Assembly (NCBI GenBank): GCA_963971535.1
Contig: OZ020589.1
Coordinates: 75,472,311 to 75,536,310, forward strand
Direction: 5' to 3'
Origin: Notolepis coatsorum
Taxonomy: Eukaryota > Chordata > Actinopteri > Aulopiformes > Paralepididae
Length of the DNA: 64,000 nt
Shown here: positions 31,948-44,158 of the stretch, in pieces
Numbering within the stretch: the stretch's first letter is position 1
Layout of the letters: the number at the start of each line of letters is the position of its first letter
Translations under genes and position numbers: made by a program
Notes under the pieces: model-generated
Told to the model about the DNA's origin: nothing
What the model saw: only the letters and a program-made list of their open reading frames with translations
Databases searched by the model: none

Positions 31948-33111
31948 ATTTGGATGGATGCCATCGGGTCTGTAATGGTCTTTCCTGGACCAGAGCAGAT
32001 CAAAGTTATTTATATAGCAAAGTCATGTAGCAGTACAATAGGTCTGTAGCCACTGGTGCAACCAGAACAGACGGCTAAATCGTTCAGATCCACGACCTAT
32101 GGATGGAATGGGGCCGGACACAATGCATATTTTGCCCAGACTCTCAACAGTGAGAATGAGTGATTCAAAGTCAGATTGGAGTTTAGCGGATTGTCTAGCC
32201 ATTACGTCATTTGCTCCGATATGAATGATGACGGTGTGGGCGGAGGGATATCTGTCGATGATTTCAGGAGTACACTCTAGCAAGTCAGTAACCTTTAAAC
32301 CGGAGAAACAAAATGTAATGCCGTGAGGTATTTGCAAAAACCTGGTGATGGAATCTCCGATGAGTAGGATCTCTGGCTGTCCATGGATACATCCCCCGTC
32401 GTAGATGGCCAGGTTTCTATGGTGAGAAGCCACAGGGGTAGCGTCTGCATTTCCAGGTGTAGCAGATTGAGTGGAGGTGTCGGCGGAGGTAGCCGGCTGG
32501 ACGGGCAGCAGCGCCGCCGCCGTGTGGAGCAGCTCATTTACAGCGGTACCTCCGTCGATGATATTCGCCGTTGAAATGACCACACTGCCATGAGCTGCAG
32601 AGCACCGAAGGCGAGGACGTTTCATCCTCGGGGAGTCGGACCCATCACCCGAGTCTGGGGAGTTTGGCGATGCGAGAGCACATAGGGCAGAGCGCTTTCT
32701 GCTCCGGGGCGCAGCTCTACTTTCATGGCCGAGCCGTGAGCTGGAGAGGGCCGTCCTGGCAGCTTCGCTTGGCGCCTGGCTAGTAGTAGCTAGCATCGGA
32801 TAGTCTTTGAGCAAAGCTACAGCAGGGGACGGGAACGAGGGAGAGCCCAGGAGGCCGGGATCGTTACACAGAGGATTGAATCGGTTGGATAGTTGAGGTG
32901 AATCAAAGGGATCATAGAGAGGAAGGGAGAGCTTCCTTCGGCCCCTCACCACTGTCGCCCAGGAGGGACTACTGGAGCGGCCCGCGTCTGCTTGTTCCAT
33001 GCTAGCCAGCCTGGACATGAGTTCCGTTTGACGCTTGAGAAGATCCATTACTAGCATCTCAATGGATTTCAGTTCCGTTCGCATTTCTGCGACATCTGAC
33101 GTCGGAGCCAT
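31948..33111 (-). pseudogene. CR1-like LINE ORF1 with SGNH/GDS-type esterase domain
   Basis: A 362-residue frame starts at ATG 33111. Residues 1-50 are helical and coiled-coil-like (EMRTELKSIEMLVMDLLKRQ). A Ser/Pro/Arg-rich middle follows, then an esterase fold: EILLIGDSITR (GDS at 252-254) and VIIHIGANDVMAR (GAND at 299-302). The frame stops at 32023, but the last catalytic block, D-G-I-H-P-N, is readable in another frame at 31948-31965. The domain was therefore complete before a frameshift. Esterase ORF1 proteins are known in CR1-group LINEs; their role in retrotransposition is unclear. Confidence 0.82.
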
Positions 33112-33157
33112 TTCCTCGGGAGAGTCAAAACACTGTGAGTACTGTAGCGTGTAGCTG

Positions 33158-33235
33158 TAGCTATGGCAACAACAACCTCCGATAGCTTAGGTCACGTAGC
33201 TATGGCAACAACAAGCTCCGATAGCTTAGGTCACG
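33158..33235. repeat. 39-bp tandem duplication in LINE 5' UTR
   Basis: Two adjacent copies of a unit beginning GTAGCTATGGCAACAACAA and ending TTAGGTCAC, about 50 bases upstream of the ORF1 start on the minus strand. Tandem 5'-UTR units are common in LINE promoters. Confidence 0.75.
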
Positions 33236-33540
33236 TCCAGTAAAAAGTCACATAAAACCAATAAATCCAACAGCATAAACAATAAAAGTCACAGTGATCA
33301 ATTAAGATCAATGGTTAAAAATGATAGAAAGAAAGAAAACAGTAATGTAGAAAGAAAACAGTCTAAGTTTTGATAGTTTGGGAGGTCCACAAAAACACGT
33401 CCGTTCAGTAGCACGTTCAGACGCATTAGGTACAGAGGTTATGGGAGGTCGACATGAACCGAATGTACCTTTTGGACATGGACATGACCACTGTAGGAAC
33501 TGCAACATCCTTGCTGGCATCAATCACATGCAGTGACCGT

Positions 33541-34056
33541 GATGTTATCAGTAACCAGGCGGCCTCTTATGAAGCCGGTCTGATCAGGGTGAACTAGAGA
33601 TGTCATATGCTTTTGAAGTCGGGTGGCTAGAACCTTGGCATATAGCTTAAGATCGGCTCCAAGGAGACTTAGGGGCCTGTAGCTGCCACATATGGTGGGG
33701 TCCTTTCTTTCTTGAGTAAGACAGATATAAGCGCCATATTGACATCTCTGGAAAAATTGCCCTCTTCGATTGAGTGTAAAATCATTGAAAGTAATAAGGG
33801 ACCGAGTACATCCCAGAATGCAAGATAGAGTTCCGGTGGAATGCCGTCCCAACCGGGAGCCTTGCCCTGTTGCATATCAGCAATCGCCTCCCTAAGCTCA
33901 TCTAGTGTGATAGGTGCAGCTAACCGCTTAGCGTCATCTTCTGAGACCTGTGGTAAGTTGATTTGATTAAGAAAGTCCTCCAGCTTAGTGTGATCAAAGA
34001 CCACCTCTGACTTGTACAGGTTGGAATAAAAAGAGCGAAATGTATCATAATTGCTC
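33541..34056 (-). pseudogene. L1/Tx1-like LINE reverse transcriptase, N-terminal part
   Basis: Minus-strand frames give LREAIADMQQGKAPGWDGIPPELY, then, after a shift near 33700, YRPLSLLGADLKLYAKVLATRL and HPDQTGFIRGRLVTDNI. These are the fingers region of an L1/Tx1 RT. Homology ends at about 33541 and resumes at 23728. The CR1-like LINE therefore inserted here. The copy seems 5'-truncated near 34056. Confidence 0.85.
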
Positions 34057-35960
34057 CTATCAAAGTTAGTGAATCCGCTCTATATTACTCATTCACACGT
34101 GCTCTCATACACTCAAATTCCACCGTTTGGAAAGCAAGTTTCTCTGTATTTAAACTATCTTTACAAACTTGAGTTAACTCTCACTCACACTGATATATTG
34201 GTGCAAACAGGAATTGATAAATCGCTGTGTGTGATACTATACCCCGACTTTCAACAGTCAATTTGATTCCCCTGTCTGGAGTTGGGAATTGTCAGCACTG
34301 TCTTGACCGCCCTGGAGCAGCTGTGAAGAGAGAAAAGAAAAAGCATACACTTAATTATCAGTGGCATTTCCCTTTCACAATCCATCATTTATCTTTAAGC
34401 ATGGAATGTCGGGCTTCTTCTATACTAATATCACTTTAAGAGAGCATTTGTGCAATTTTCTTTTGAATTATCAACGACTCGGCCTTAATCGTTTTTCAGT
34501 TGTCTCCATCGGAAAACTGGATCTCCCAATCCCGTTGTCATGTTCCTTCTTCACACAACTCCGGGGAACCCTATTTCACATCAGTCTTTTCCTTCTGTTG
34601 GTCAATCAGAAATTTGTTATTTACAGCCTATCATTTCTAAACATTTGTACTGGATATGGTAATTTAGGTGAATAAAATCACTTTAACTCCTATAATTCAG
34701 GTGAATAAAAGCACTTTAACTCTTATTGCTCTTTGCAAATGGCTATGTGTATATTTAATCCTAATCTTTCCTTCTGTGTAACTTTATATATTTCTATCCG
34801 TGAAAGCCTAAAAATTTATTCCGCTCATATTACATTTTACATACCAGTAATACACATATTTCACACATAATTTTGCACACATTTACTACACATTCCCCCG
34901 TAACACCTAACCACTTAGGTGTTATACCCACTTCTCACGAGAATAGAAATCAATTTTCAGTGCCTTATGTTACTGAATTCTCGTGCATTCGGAACAGCGT
35001 CATACAACCTGCTCATTAAACCACAGGTGCCGACACTACCCCCACATTGAAATCCCTGCAGACCAATGACATCTCACTGGTCAACCTGACTTGTGGCCCA
35101 CGGCGTCACCCCCAGTTTGCAACCTGGAACGCGAAACCCCGGGCCTCCTACTCAAGGATATCCAAAGTTCATACAACTCTCAACCGCTGCTGCCCACACA
35201 CAGCACCTCCGACTCAAATTAACCACCGTAACCACCGTCACCCAAATACCCACACACAATATAACCCAATGCGCGCAGTGTGGCAGCGAGCCTCTGACGA
35301 GTGCACGCATAGCGCATCCCCGTTAATGCGCGGTGGCAGACAGCGAGCCCACCCCCGCCACGACATCTAGCAGTCCCCGTACCCCCGTTAAAATGAAAAT
35401 GTGCGCAGTGTGGCAGCGAGCATCGACGAGTCGCACACATAGTGCATCCCCGCCAATGCGTGGAGGCAGACAGTGAGCCACGACGACCTGTCCACCCAGG
35501 TGCAGCCGAGCAGAGTAACCCCCACACGCAGGTCCATCTGCGTGAAGAGTCCCCAACCTGTCCTCAAAATATGCTCCGACTTACGGCCCACCAACATGAA
35601 CGCCACACAAAAGACACTGACACGGAGTCTACCGGGTCACCCCGTGTCAGCAGCGCTACACTTCTCCATTAAGTCAAGAGACCGGAAGGTGGCCGGAGAC
35701 CTGGAGAGAGCCAGAGAGTACGGCCCCATCGCCGGTTGAGTACGACATCATTGCCCTAACGCCAGCCAACACCACTACCAGCACTAGAAATTCCCTAAAA
35801 ATAACAATAAAACTGAACATGGAACAACAACATACATTAAACAAGTCCCAAACTCAACCAACCGCCTTTGAATCCTACAGTAAACAGCAATAAACAACAA
35901 ATCTAGCAATACACCGCGTTCGAAACCTATACAGAACAACCACAAACAATATATAAGTCC
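34057..35960. other. No gene seen; unassigned sequence with a local duplication
   Basis: No recognisable coding content. A 78-base block at 35273-35350 is repeated at 35403-35480 (period 130), starting GCGCAGTGTGGCAGCGAGC. A smaller tandem AGGTGAATAAAA...CACTTTAACTC pair sits at 34668-34725. Confidence 0.5.
35273..35480. repeat. 130-bp-period direct duplication
   Basis: Copies start at 35273 and 35403. They share GCGCAGTGTGGCAGCGAGC, GACGAGT, GCATCCCCG and GGCAGACAG blocks with scattered differences. Confidence 0.75.
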
Positions 35961-35964
35961 AAAC

Positions 35965-36430
35965 TAGGAGAGAAAGAGAGAGCGTTTTGGGGGGGCCGAG
36001 GGGGGGGGAAGAGAGAATGGAAGAGAGGTGGTGGAGGAACGAGATTCCTCGTTCATGTAACACCTCATCACAATATAGCCTGTGCCACATAACCATGCGG
36101 GGAGTGAGGGGGAGGGAGGGAGCGAGAGGGGAAGGGGGGTATGGGGAGGGAAAGAGAGGGAGGGAGAGAGAGAGAGGGGGGGTGAGAGAGGGAGGGCGAG
36201 AGAGGGAAGGAGAGAGAGGGAGCGAGAGAAAGAGAGAGGGGGGGGGGGTCGAGAGAGGGAAGGAGAGAGAGGGAGCGGGAGAGAGAGAGAGGGGGCGAGA
36301 GAGAGAGAGAGAGAGGGGGGGGGGGGGTTGAGAGAGGGAAGGAGAGAGAGTGAGCGGGAGAGAGAGAGAGGGGGGGGGGGGGTTGAGAGAGGTGGGGGAG
36401 AGAGAATGGACGAGGGGGAGGGGGGGCCAG
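35965..36430. repeat. Purine-rich low-complexity tract
   Basis: GAGAGG/GGGG runs on the + strand over more than 400 bases. All overlapping frames are compositional artefacts. Confidence 0.95.
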
Positions 36431-38761
36431 GGCTCCACATTCCACCACCAGATTAAAGCATAACAATCTAATCTAACCCTATTATTACACTAACCTCTAA
36501 ACGAAATCGTTCTGTGTGCAGAACCCAAAAACAGTTTCGAAAGGAAACTCACCATGTCCTCTGCTGCCCCCTACCGTATTCCCAACTAAACTCCACCTTC
36601 CCCTCAACAATGGACGCCCGGCGCCCCTACTCAAGACGGCCGCCTCATCGCGAGATATCCCGAGAGTCTCGTCATGCTATGTCGTCAGCACAGTTAGCTT
36701 AGCATATTAGCTTCGTTAGCTTTAACCCAGCGCGCGCAGGTCACCAGTCCGTCCTTCGCTCCACGCACCCTTATGACATCACAACCGGCGACCGCTTAGC
36801 CGTTAGCGCGGCTAGGTAGCATTAGCTTAGCTTCACCCACGATACCTTAAAAACGTTCCCCAACGACCCATTGTCCCGTTACGCCGCGCGGGCCGACACC
36901 TCGCAATGTTAACACAACATCACTTTCCCCACAACAGAACCCTAATCCTCTCAAAACGCCAGTGTAGTGATTTAATCAAAAAAAAATAAAAACATAACAT
37001 CATACAGCGCTTACAAAACACTAGCTTGACCCAGCCGCCTTCACTTCCGCGGTGCTCAGGACGACTTCCGGGACAATTTTCCAATCCATCCCGATCCCTT
37101 AAAACATTAAACAACTACTTTATCCGCGTCGAATCTGAAAATTTTAAAGTGCCTTACACATCCCCGTGATCCCATGACACTACCTATCGACTTTATACAT
37201 CCGAAACTACGCCGCTTTGTCACTAGCATTCTCCGGTCGCCCCCAGGCTAACGCAGCAGCTAACCGCTGCTGTGTTCCAACGGCCCTCGAAAAACCGGCG
37301 TTATACCATTTCATATCCCCACGGCTGTTTGGTGACTTAAATTACATAATAATACAACAATAAACTCATACGTTTCATCAATCATACCTAACCATAGCCA
37401 TCATACAAACATTCATAATATTGCCACTCCTACCCACAAATAAAAACACAAACATCCATTCAGATTTACATACTATTGTCCCTCGAACGTCCGCGCGGCA
37501 GTTTTCACATTCCGTTTCACTTTATTCAATAACTTCCGCGCGACTAATAAAAACGAGACCAAGTGCAATCGTACACATTAACTATACCGAATGTTTAAGT
37601 TTACAACAGTCTTTCAACCGAATCGCTACTAAGTACTAAATCAGTCTTTCAACCGAAATGTCATCAAGCACCATTGTTCGCCCTTTATTACAGCGCACAA
37701 GTCTCATAATATGCCTGGTGTTTGCGTATTAAATAGAATCGCCTTTGACTTTCGGGTTATTTTAATCCGCAAACTCAAATTGCCGACAACCCCCTCGCCA
37801 TCTTGATCCATTTGAATATGTCCTAAAGCGGGCATATCTTCATTTAATTCGGCCGATGTTTCAATGCAGATACCACGTCCCGTCGATTTGACGTTCTCCA
37901 CGCTTATCTCAAAAAACACTTTACAACCTCGCCTCCACCAGCCAGCCCTCGCTCATATTAATCGTGTCGTTTCCTTCCTGTAATCGCATAACAGGTCCCC
38001 CATTCAACACTGATCTATTTCGCTCTTAATCATTCTGATTTACACGATCCAAATGATGTTGAATTTGTGTGTTTAACGACCCCATACTTCGTCCGACGGA
38101 TCAGATTCCACGCCGGCGCCGTTTTGAGTCATGGTTACCTAGCGTAGATCCTGTCCCACAGTATAGACACATAATCCCCACACCGCTTTGATATGTAAAA
38201 AAATAGCCAACCTTATCCGCGCCCGTTCTAGGTCATTATGAAATAGGTGTTTTCACTACCCAAATGCGCCCAGTTAAATTGCCACTCTAGACCTACCGCA
38301 ATCACGATTCAATAAAAGTTTCAATCTATTGCAATTCAACGCTTTGATCATGCTGTTAAACAGTCGTTATGCCTCCCCTCCTTCGTATAGTTTATTCTAT
38401 ACGAGGCTCTCAACGTTACTCATATATCCCAATACGAGTGGTTTCCAGTGCTTCTTCATATATATACCTACATGAGGTTCTAACTTTCTTCATATATCCT
38501 ATATGAGGTTCCAACTTTTCAAACCCCCTGTTCGAACTGAGCGGCCAATTCTTCGTCATCACTCACCTATCTCACAGGATCGAAGCTGACGCAGCTGCGG
38601 CCGTCGTTGTCTGTAGAGGTTGATGAATGATGTAGAAAAATGTTGTAATTTCCTGCGCTATTTGTTCTGATATAAATCAGAACCTAATCTAATCTGCTCT
38701 GCGTTGTGATTCAAAACCTTTAACGCCTTGGAAATTACTTTAAACAAAGACTTGGTGTCTT
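36431..38761. other. No gene seen
   Basis: No supported ORF. 36680-36840 contains a GTTAGC/TTAGC cluster like those elsewhere in the window. CpG words are fairly common at 36600-37280. No splice, promoter or LTR signal could be established. Confidence 0.5.
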
Positions 38762-39820
38762 TGTTATGACGATCAGCGGTGCAGCAGGAGGAATGAGGAG
38801 AAGAGGGTATATAACAGCAGCTGTTTAATCAAAGTTAAGAGTGTATACAATTTACAATAAAGTACACTATAAAAGATTCAAGGTACCGGAGCAATATGCC
38901 GCTCGCCCTACTAAGAAATCAGATCAAAGAATGATAGTTGATAAGTTGTTGATGAGCTCTGTTCCCTTGCTAGTGAACAAAGCAAAGTTCTGTTTCTCCC
39001 TCCAAAATGATCTTGATTCTGCTCCTCTGCTTCCGCCGTCGTCCGCTCCTGTGTGTAGAGATGGGTGTGGTCTCCTCCTCGGTGATTTGGTTTTTCAGAG
39101 TGTCCCTTTCACCGTCCCCCCACCCCAGCTTATATCCCAAAACCTAGAGCCTTCTGCGTGATGTCATCAAAAATGACATCATCAAATCCTTTCCTCCAAT
39201 CCTCCAATGCCAGGCCTGCTAAGTTTGGATTTGAAATAGGGGGTTGGCTTATACAGCCAACTCTATACTTTCCTTTGTTTCCCAGTCAAAGAACAGCCAC
39301 CATCTAACAACCTAATACTTGAATTATTCATTTCATACTATATATATTTGAATTACTCTTAATTACATGAACCCAGAGATATCATACTTAAACACATTAT
39401 CTTGATGCTAAATGAGACTCATAAACATTGCATATACACCTTTCATTCGACTCAGGATGGTTACCACAATATAACAAGCATAATTGTAGTTCATATCAAA
39501 CTACTCTAAGTGTGTTACTAGACATTTGAAGATGTTCTTAGTGTTTAATCAAGGCTGGTCACATGTGTTTATTACTTATTACTTCCTAGGAGACCAAATG
39601 GTGGTCACATGTGTTTAACTAGGGCTTATCTGAACTCCTTCCTGTCCCCCACCCTGACGAACCCAGGTGGCTCCAGCTGCGGTAGACCTGGGGCATAAGG
39701 TGTCGGCTTCCTGTCCTAATCAGCCACCGAACCCGTTTAACAACCTCTATCTATTGTTTTGCAGCTGCCACTATATGCAAATGACCTCCTGTGGTGCTCC
39801 CCCCGGTCTCAGCTACAACA
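38762..39820 (-). mobile_element. Candidate solo LTR
   Basis: On the minus strand it begins TGTTGTAGCTGAG and ends GATCGTCATAACA (TGTT...AACA). It contains a TATA-like GGATATAAG (about 39130) and, about 350 bases further, TTAAACAGCTGCTGT before the end. Layout and length suit an LTR, but no target duplication and no primer site were found. Confidence 0.35.
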
Positions 39821-40430
39821 CACACACGATCTAATCTTGTCCCCCAGGACACAAGGATTTCATGATAGTGACATGCTTCTACTAAACCACATTAGTTTGA
39901 TTTGAATACCAGTTTCAGACCTTTTCTATGAGACAATGATGTTTATGATCTATGTCTATTAAAAACTACCACAATGGCTACCCCATGGGCCTTGGTGCTA
40001 AAAGAAGAAGAACTTATGTTATGGTAAAACAAAAATAAAACATTCACAAACCTGTCTGAGTGTAACATAGAAAACAAAAAACAGAAACCCTCCCTACCCC
40101 CGTGTCCCCCTGAGCTAGGCACGTAATGCCCCTTTATATCAAACCCGTCTGTGTTTAACACAATAACAAACAAACCCTCCCTCCCCCTGTATCCCCCTGA
40201 ACTTGACACGTGATGTCCCGTTTTAATCAGCACAACCAGTTACTGTAGTTAGGACGACGTTTGTAACCCCATGAAATATACTATATTGTAACATACACTT
40301 CTTATGTAAGTCCTTGCACATCACACATCCCATAAACAAAGCCTGTAGTGTTCTCAAAGACAATTTATAACGTATAGCTTAATGAGTAATTAGGGAAAAA
40401 GGCAAGCAAACAAACTATAAATAATTATTC
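39821..40430. other. No gene seen
   Basis: Two related blocks, at about 40070-40140 and 40155-40220 (CCCTCCCT...CCCC-TGA-GC/CTTG-ACACGT/AATG), suggest an old tandem duplication. Nothing else recognised. Confidence 0.4.
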
Positions 40431-40469
40431 GAATGGGATATGTGGGCAGTCCTGATTGGTCACTTACTG

Positions 40470-40989
40470 CTAATATCCCCGTAAAAATGCTCCGCTTCCT
40501 CTGCGGTGTCGAACATGCGAGTAACCCGGAGGCGGGCTGGATAGATGAGGCTGAAGCGTATCCCATCTTTGTAGAGCTGGGATTTCACTTTGTTAAAGGT
40601 GGCCCGTTTCTTGGCGAGGGTTGGGCGCTGAAATCTTCAAAGATCCTGATAGAATGTCCTTTGTATACGATGTCTCTGTTCTTCTTAGCCCACAAAAGCA
40701 CCCGTTCCTTTTGGGTATATTTATGGAAGCGGACAATGAAGTGTCGGGATCCTTGCTGCGGTTTCGGGCCCAGACTGCGGTGTGCGCGATCCAACTCCAG
40801 GCTGGGATCAAGCTGCGCGTCTCGTGCCACCTCCATGAACAGCGCTGCCATGAAGCGTCGGGGGTCTTCTCCCTCCATCCCCTCTGGGATGTCAATCACA
40901 CAGAGATTTTGCCGCTTAGAGCGTGACACCAGATCCTCGATAGCTAGTTGCAACTTTTCATTCATCTGAGTAGTGGAGGATATTAGCAA
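40470..40989 (-). pseudogene. L1/Tx1-like LINE ORF1 fragment (RNA-binding protein)
   Basis: Minus-strand frames encode SKRQNLCVIDIPEGMEGEDPRRF, ELDRAHRSLGPKPQQGSRHF, IVRFHKYTQKERVLLWA and YKGHSIRIFEDFS. After a shift near 40590 they encode YKDGIRFSLIYPARLRVTRM. These are the RRM and C-terminal domain signatures of L1-type ORF1p (transposase_22 family), which coats LINE RNA. It lacks the N-terminal coiled coil and has at least one frameshift. No ORF2 follows directly. Confidence 0.88.
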
Positions 40990-41050
40990 AAATTAGGTGC
41001 AAATGCTTCAAATTATCAAAAGTTTCGGGGAGCAAACGTAGTGCGTCCTA

Positions 41051-41835
41051 TCACCCCAACGCCATAAACGGAAGTCCTCTTCCTCAGTACATTTCAAACA
41101 TCAAACAGAGAATATAAAAGTTAACTTCCATCCGTTTTACTAATCCTGCCTGTCCTCCCATTCCAAAAAGTCTGCCAATGAGGATGAAAGGATGAGTGCT
41201 TTCAAAGGGACTCCATCTCTTTGTACTGTGTCATGCACATTTAAACCATTGAGTGATCAAGTAAATATAATAGAATGGTGAGAGGCCTATGGAACAGAGA
41301 AAATTAAATAAAGAAAGTGTAGCTCCCAAGAAATCCTCAAATACCTTGATTTTAGTTTGAGCCGATTCCTCTGTGCTCATGCAGTCATGTAGTAGGAGAG
41401 AGAATCATTTATTTTTCAAAAAGAGGATTTGGATTTGTGATCCTTTATCGGAGCTGTCATGGTCAAGAAAATCACCAGAAGGAAAACGGGGGGGGGGGGG
41501 GGGGGGGGCGGAATTATTTCCTGAACTACTGAACCAGAAATTACATTCACTGGGGTTGCACTATATGCTTTCCAAAAACTATTGCTAAAAATACAATAAT
41601 ATTATATTATATACAATATTACTATTGTTTGTAAATACAAAACTAATAAAACAATGTTTGACTTAAAATAAATAAACCAAATACACTAACATTTTAAGCA
41701 TTATTTTGAGATTAATTATTTTAAATGATCTCTTTTATATGTTTTTATTTGAATTGATAAATAGTCAATCATCATAGCTTGAGATCATACAGTTGGGACA
41801 TGCCTGTTTCTGGGTGGTTAAAAGGGACTAGAGTA

Positions 41836-41907
<72 letters not shown>

Positions 41908-42100
41908 TTGCTTGTTTATAACAGTCTTTATCTTAGCCACTTTAAAAAGGCAAACTCCTCACAGCTGTTTTCAATGAACCCATCAACAATTGGCTACTGA
42001 TGCCATTTTGTCAGTCTAAATCCCACATAAGATACAGCTAAACATTCAAACACTTGTGATGTAGGCCTGTTGGTCGTATGAGGAATCGGAATCTCTTAAC
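41051..42100. repeat. No gene; G-run and (ATA)n microsatellite
   Basis: A G-run at about 41490-41508 and about 23 AAT/ATA units at 41837-41907. The rest is AT-rich and unassigned. Confidence 0.8.
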
Positions 42101-42105
42101 CATAT

Positions 42106-42376
42106 TGTAACAACCCTGAGTTTGGGGGTCATTGGTCAGCCGACCTGTCAGTGCAGGAGGCTGGAGTGCAGGGGCTGGCCTCGGCTAAAGGTATAAGAGG
42201 GTGTGGCAACCAGCGTGCACTATCTTGTTAGTTACCAGTACCAGGTGCAGTTAGTTGGGAACAACGAGAGGTGATGAACCCAGTTTGTATGCTGTAACCA
42301 GAGAACTGCAATAAACCATTAACGTGAGAACTAACCCCCCTGAGTCGGTGAGTCGTCAATAACGGAGATCGTTACA
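42106..42376 (+). mobile_element. 5' LTR of the small Gypsy-type element
   Basis: 271 bases with GGTATAAGAGGG (TATA-type) and GCAATAAACC (polyadenylation type). Compared with the 3' LTR it lacks about 65 bases of U3. Confidence 0.85.
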
Positions 42377-43117
42377 CTGGTGTCAGAAGTGGGATAGGAA
42401 ATTCGGAGAATTATAAACGATAAAAGTGTTGGAGGAGACTGAGCTAATGTGGGCTAACGTGGGCTAGCGCGAGCTAACGGGAGCTAACGTGAACTAACGT
42501 GGGCTAACGTGGACTAGCGCAAGCTAGCGGGAGCTAACGAAGAGTAGCCTAGTTTAGCTTACAGTTAGCATCAGGATTAGCACAGCAAGAATGGAAGCCG
42601 GCGTCAATAACAGTAAGGAGGGAAAAGAGGAAGAAGGAGAGGAGCAGTCAGGTGACACGGACATGGAGTGTAAAGAACAGTTTGCAAAATTATACACCGG
42701 CTGAGGCGGGCCACCGCCGTTTCGCAGGCCCCCGGTTCCCGCCGGACGGAGGTCAGAGGTGTCCAGCGAGGTATACAAACATGGTGGCACCCATGGCACG
42801 ATGGCAGGCTTGGCAGAGAAGACGCCGAATGACCTGGGGAGCCACTGCAGGGGTTGGCCAATGACATAGAAGGCCCAACCCGGTGGACATAGGGACATAT
42901 GCCACATGGTACAGAGCCATGGTGAAATGGAACTCTCTGGTGTGTACAGCAGAGTGTCCTTCCCCGTCACAGGACCCAGCGGTGAGGCAGGGAGTCCTCC
43001 CTCTTCACCAGGACCCAGCGTTGGGTACTGTAAGGAAAGGGGGGGGGGGGGGGGGTTCCGTTGGGTGGTAAGTTGAGTCTGTCCCTCAGGACAAGGGACT
43101 TAGTTGTAGGGGGGTAA

Positions 43118-43315
43118 TGTAGCGACCCTGAGTTTGGGGGTCATTGGTCAGCCGAGCTGTCACTCAGCACTCCGCCATCTCGGGCTGGCAGTGACGCTAT
43201 TGGTCGCGTAAACCGTGGGGTGACAGAGGCTGGAGGCAGGGGCTGGCCTCAGCTAAAGGTATAAGAGGGTGTGGCACCCTGAGTCGGTGAGTCGTCAATA
43301 ATGGAGATTGTTACA
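43118..43315 (+). mobile_element. 3' LTR of the small Gypsy-type element, internally deleted
   Basis: 198 bases. It keeps U3 sequence missing from the 5' LTR but lacks about 130 bases after GTATAAGAGGGTGTGGCA, including the AATAAA. Confidence 0.85.
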
Positions 43316-43385
43316 ATATTTTCAGATTTTTTTTAGTAAAAAGAGATCATAAAAGATTGGTGGGGGGGAGGAAGGATTTGGACAT

Positions 43386-43860
43386 TTACAGGGGCCAGTT
43401 TCTAATGGCAACCACCCGTAGGTGCTCTTTGAGAGCGGTTTTGAAGGAGGGTAGGGATTCACATTCCTTCACGGTTGTGGGTAGGGTGTTCCACATTATT
43501 GTGGCATAATTGCAAAACGTCCCAATTGTTTGAGACGAATCTGGGTTGAACATGATTTGTGGAACTCCCTCTGGTGTTGTGGTTGTGGAATTCACTGACC
43601 TTTGGGAAGTATTTCGACATGTACATGGGTATCCCAGTGGTGTTTTGTATCTTGTAGACCAGGCCCATTGCCAGTTGCTGTACTCTGTCGTCTCCTCTAA
43701 GCCATCCTAGGTTGTCAAAATGTGCAGGGGTAATTTGGGTTTTATGAGTAAGGCCAAGCAGTAGTCTGACCAGTATGTTTTGTGATGTTTGTAGCCTTGT
43801 TTTTAGGGCCTTTGAGGTGCTTTGGTACCATGCGGTGCAAGTGTAGTATCCTCAAGAATA
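43386..43860 (-). pseudogene. Non-LTR RT C-terminal fragment
   Basis: Minus-strand frames show QLAMGLVYKIQNTTGIPMYMS, FHNHNTRGS and ATIMWNTLPTTVKECESLPSFKTALKEHL. This is the usual LINE C-terminal pattern (H-x-T-R, W-N-x-L-P, S-x-x-x-F-K). At least two frames are needed. The clade is not certain. The piece at 47113-47400 may be the preceding part of the same LINE type. Confidence 0.7.
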
Positions 43861-44108
43861 TGTGCATAATCTTGTGTAATTTTTGCAATTGTACCTATCT
43901 AATTTACATGATTAGAAGAATTATGGTAAACTTTATATTACCAGCCATACGTTAATATAATTAACCAAGTTCATTGACTGTGAGATGGAGAATTGATTAG
44001 ACAGGAAGTTAAGAGCGGAATCATGTAGTTCAGGTGATGCGCCAGGTCCCCCTAGGGGCCTAGGTGACGGTTTCCGCCCTCTCACGCCAGAGGAGTTTCT
44101 GGAGTAAA

Positions 44109-44158
44109 CTGAGCAGCACGTGTCTTCACTCCTCTTGATCATATTCTATGCTTTCAGG
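44109..44158. repeat. 50-bp direct repeat, copy A
   Basis: Same as 47076-47125 with about three differences; includes CTTCACTCCTCTTGATCATA. The two copies bracket about 2.9 kb of unrelated sequence. Confidence 0.9.

Larger units (their letters stand above)
42106..43315 (+). mobile_element. Small non-autonomous Gypsy-type LTR element
   Basis: LTRs at 42106-42376 (TGTAAC...GTTACA) and 43118-43315 (TGTAGC...GTTACA) flank about 740 bases. ATAT occurs at both outer edges (42102-42105 and 43316-43319). TGGTGTCAGAAGTGGGAT at 42378 is a primer-site-type sequence of Gypsy elements, and TTGTAGGGGGGTAA precedes the second LTR. The interior has only a 37-codon ORF from ATG 42592 (Glu/Lys/Gly-rich, maybe a gag start) and an array of GCTAACGTGGG-like words (42440-42545). 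It must have relied on another element. Confidence 0.85.

Noticed and set aside
35875..36466. Ser/Pro/Leu-rich and Arg/Glu/Gly-rich ORFs of 114-187 codons
   Set aside because: Overlapping frames on both strands of a purine-only tract; no domain or start context.
40433..40969. 178-codon + strand ORF
   Set aside because: Antisense of an L1 ORF1 fragment with clear RNA-binding-domain motifs on the minus strand.
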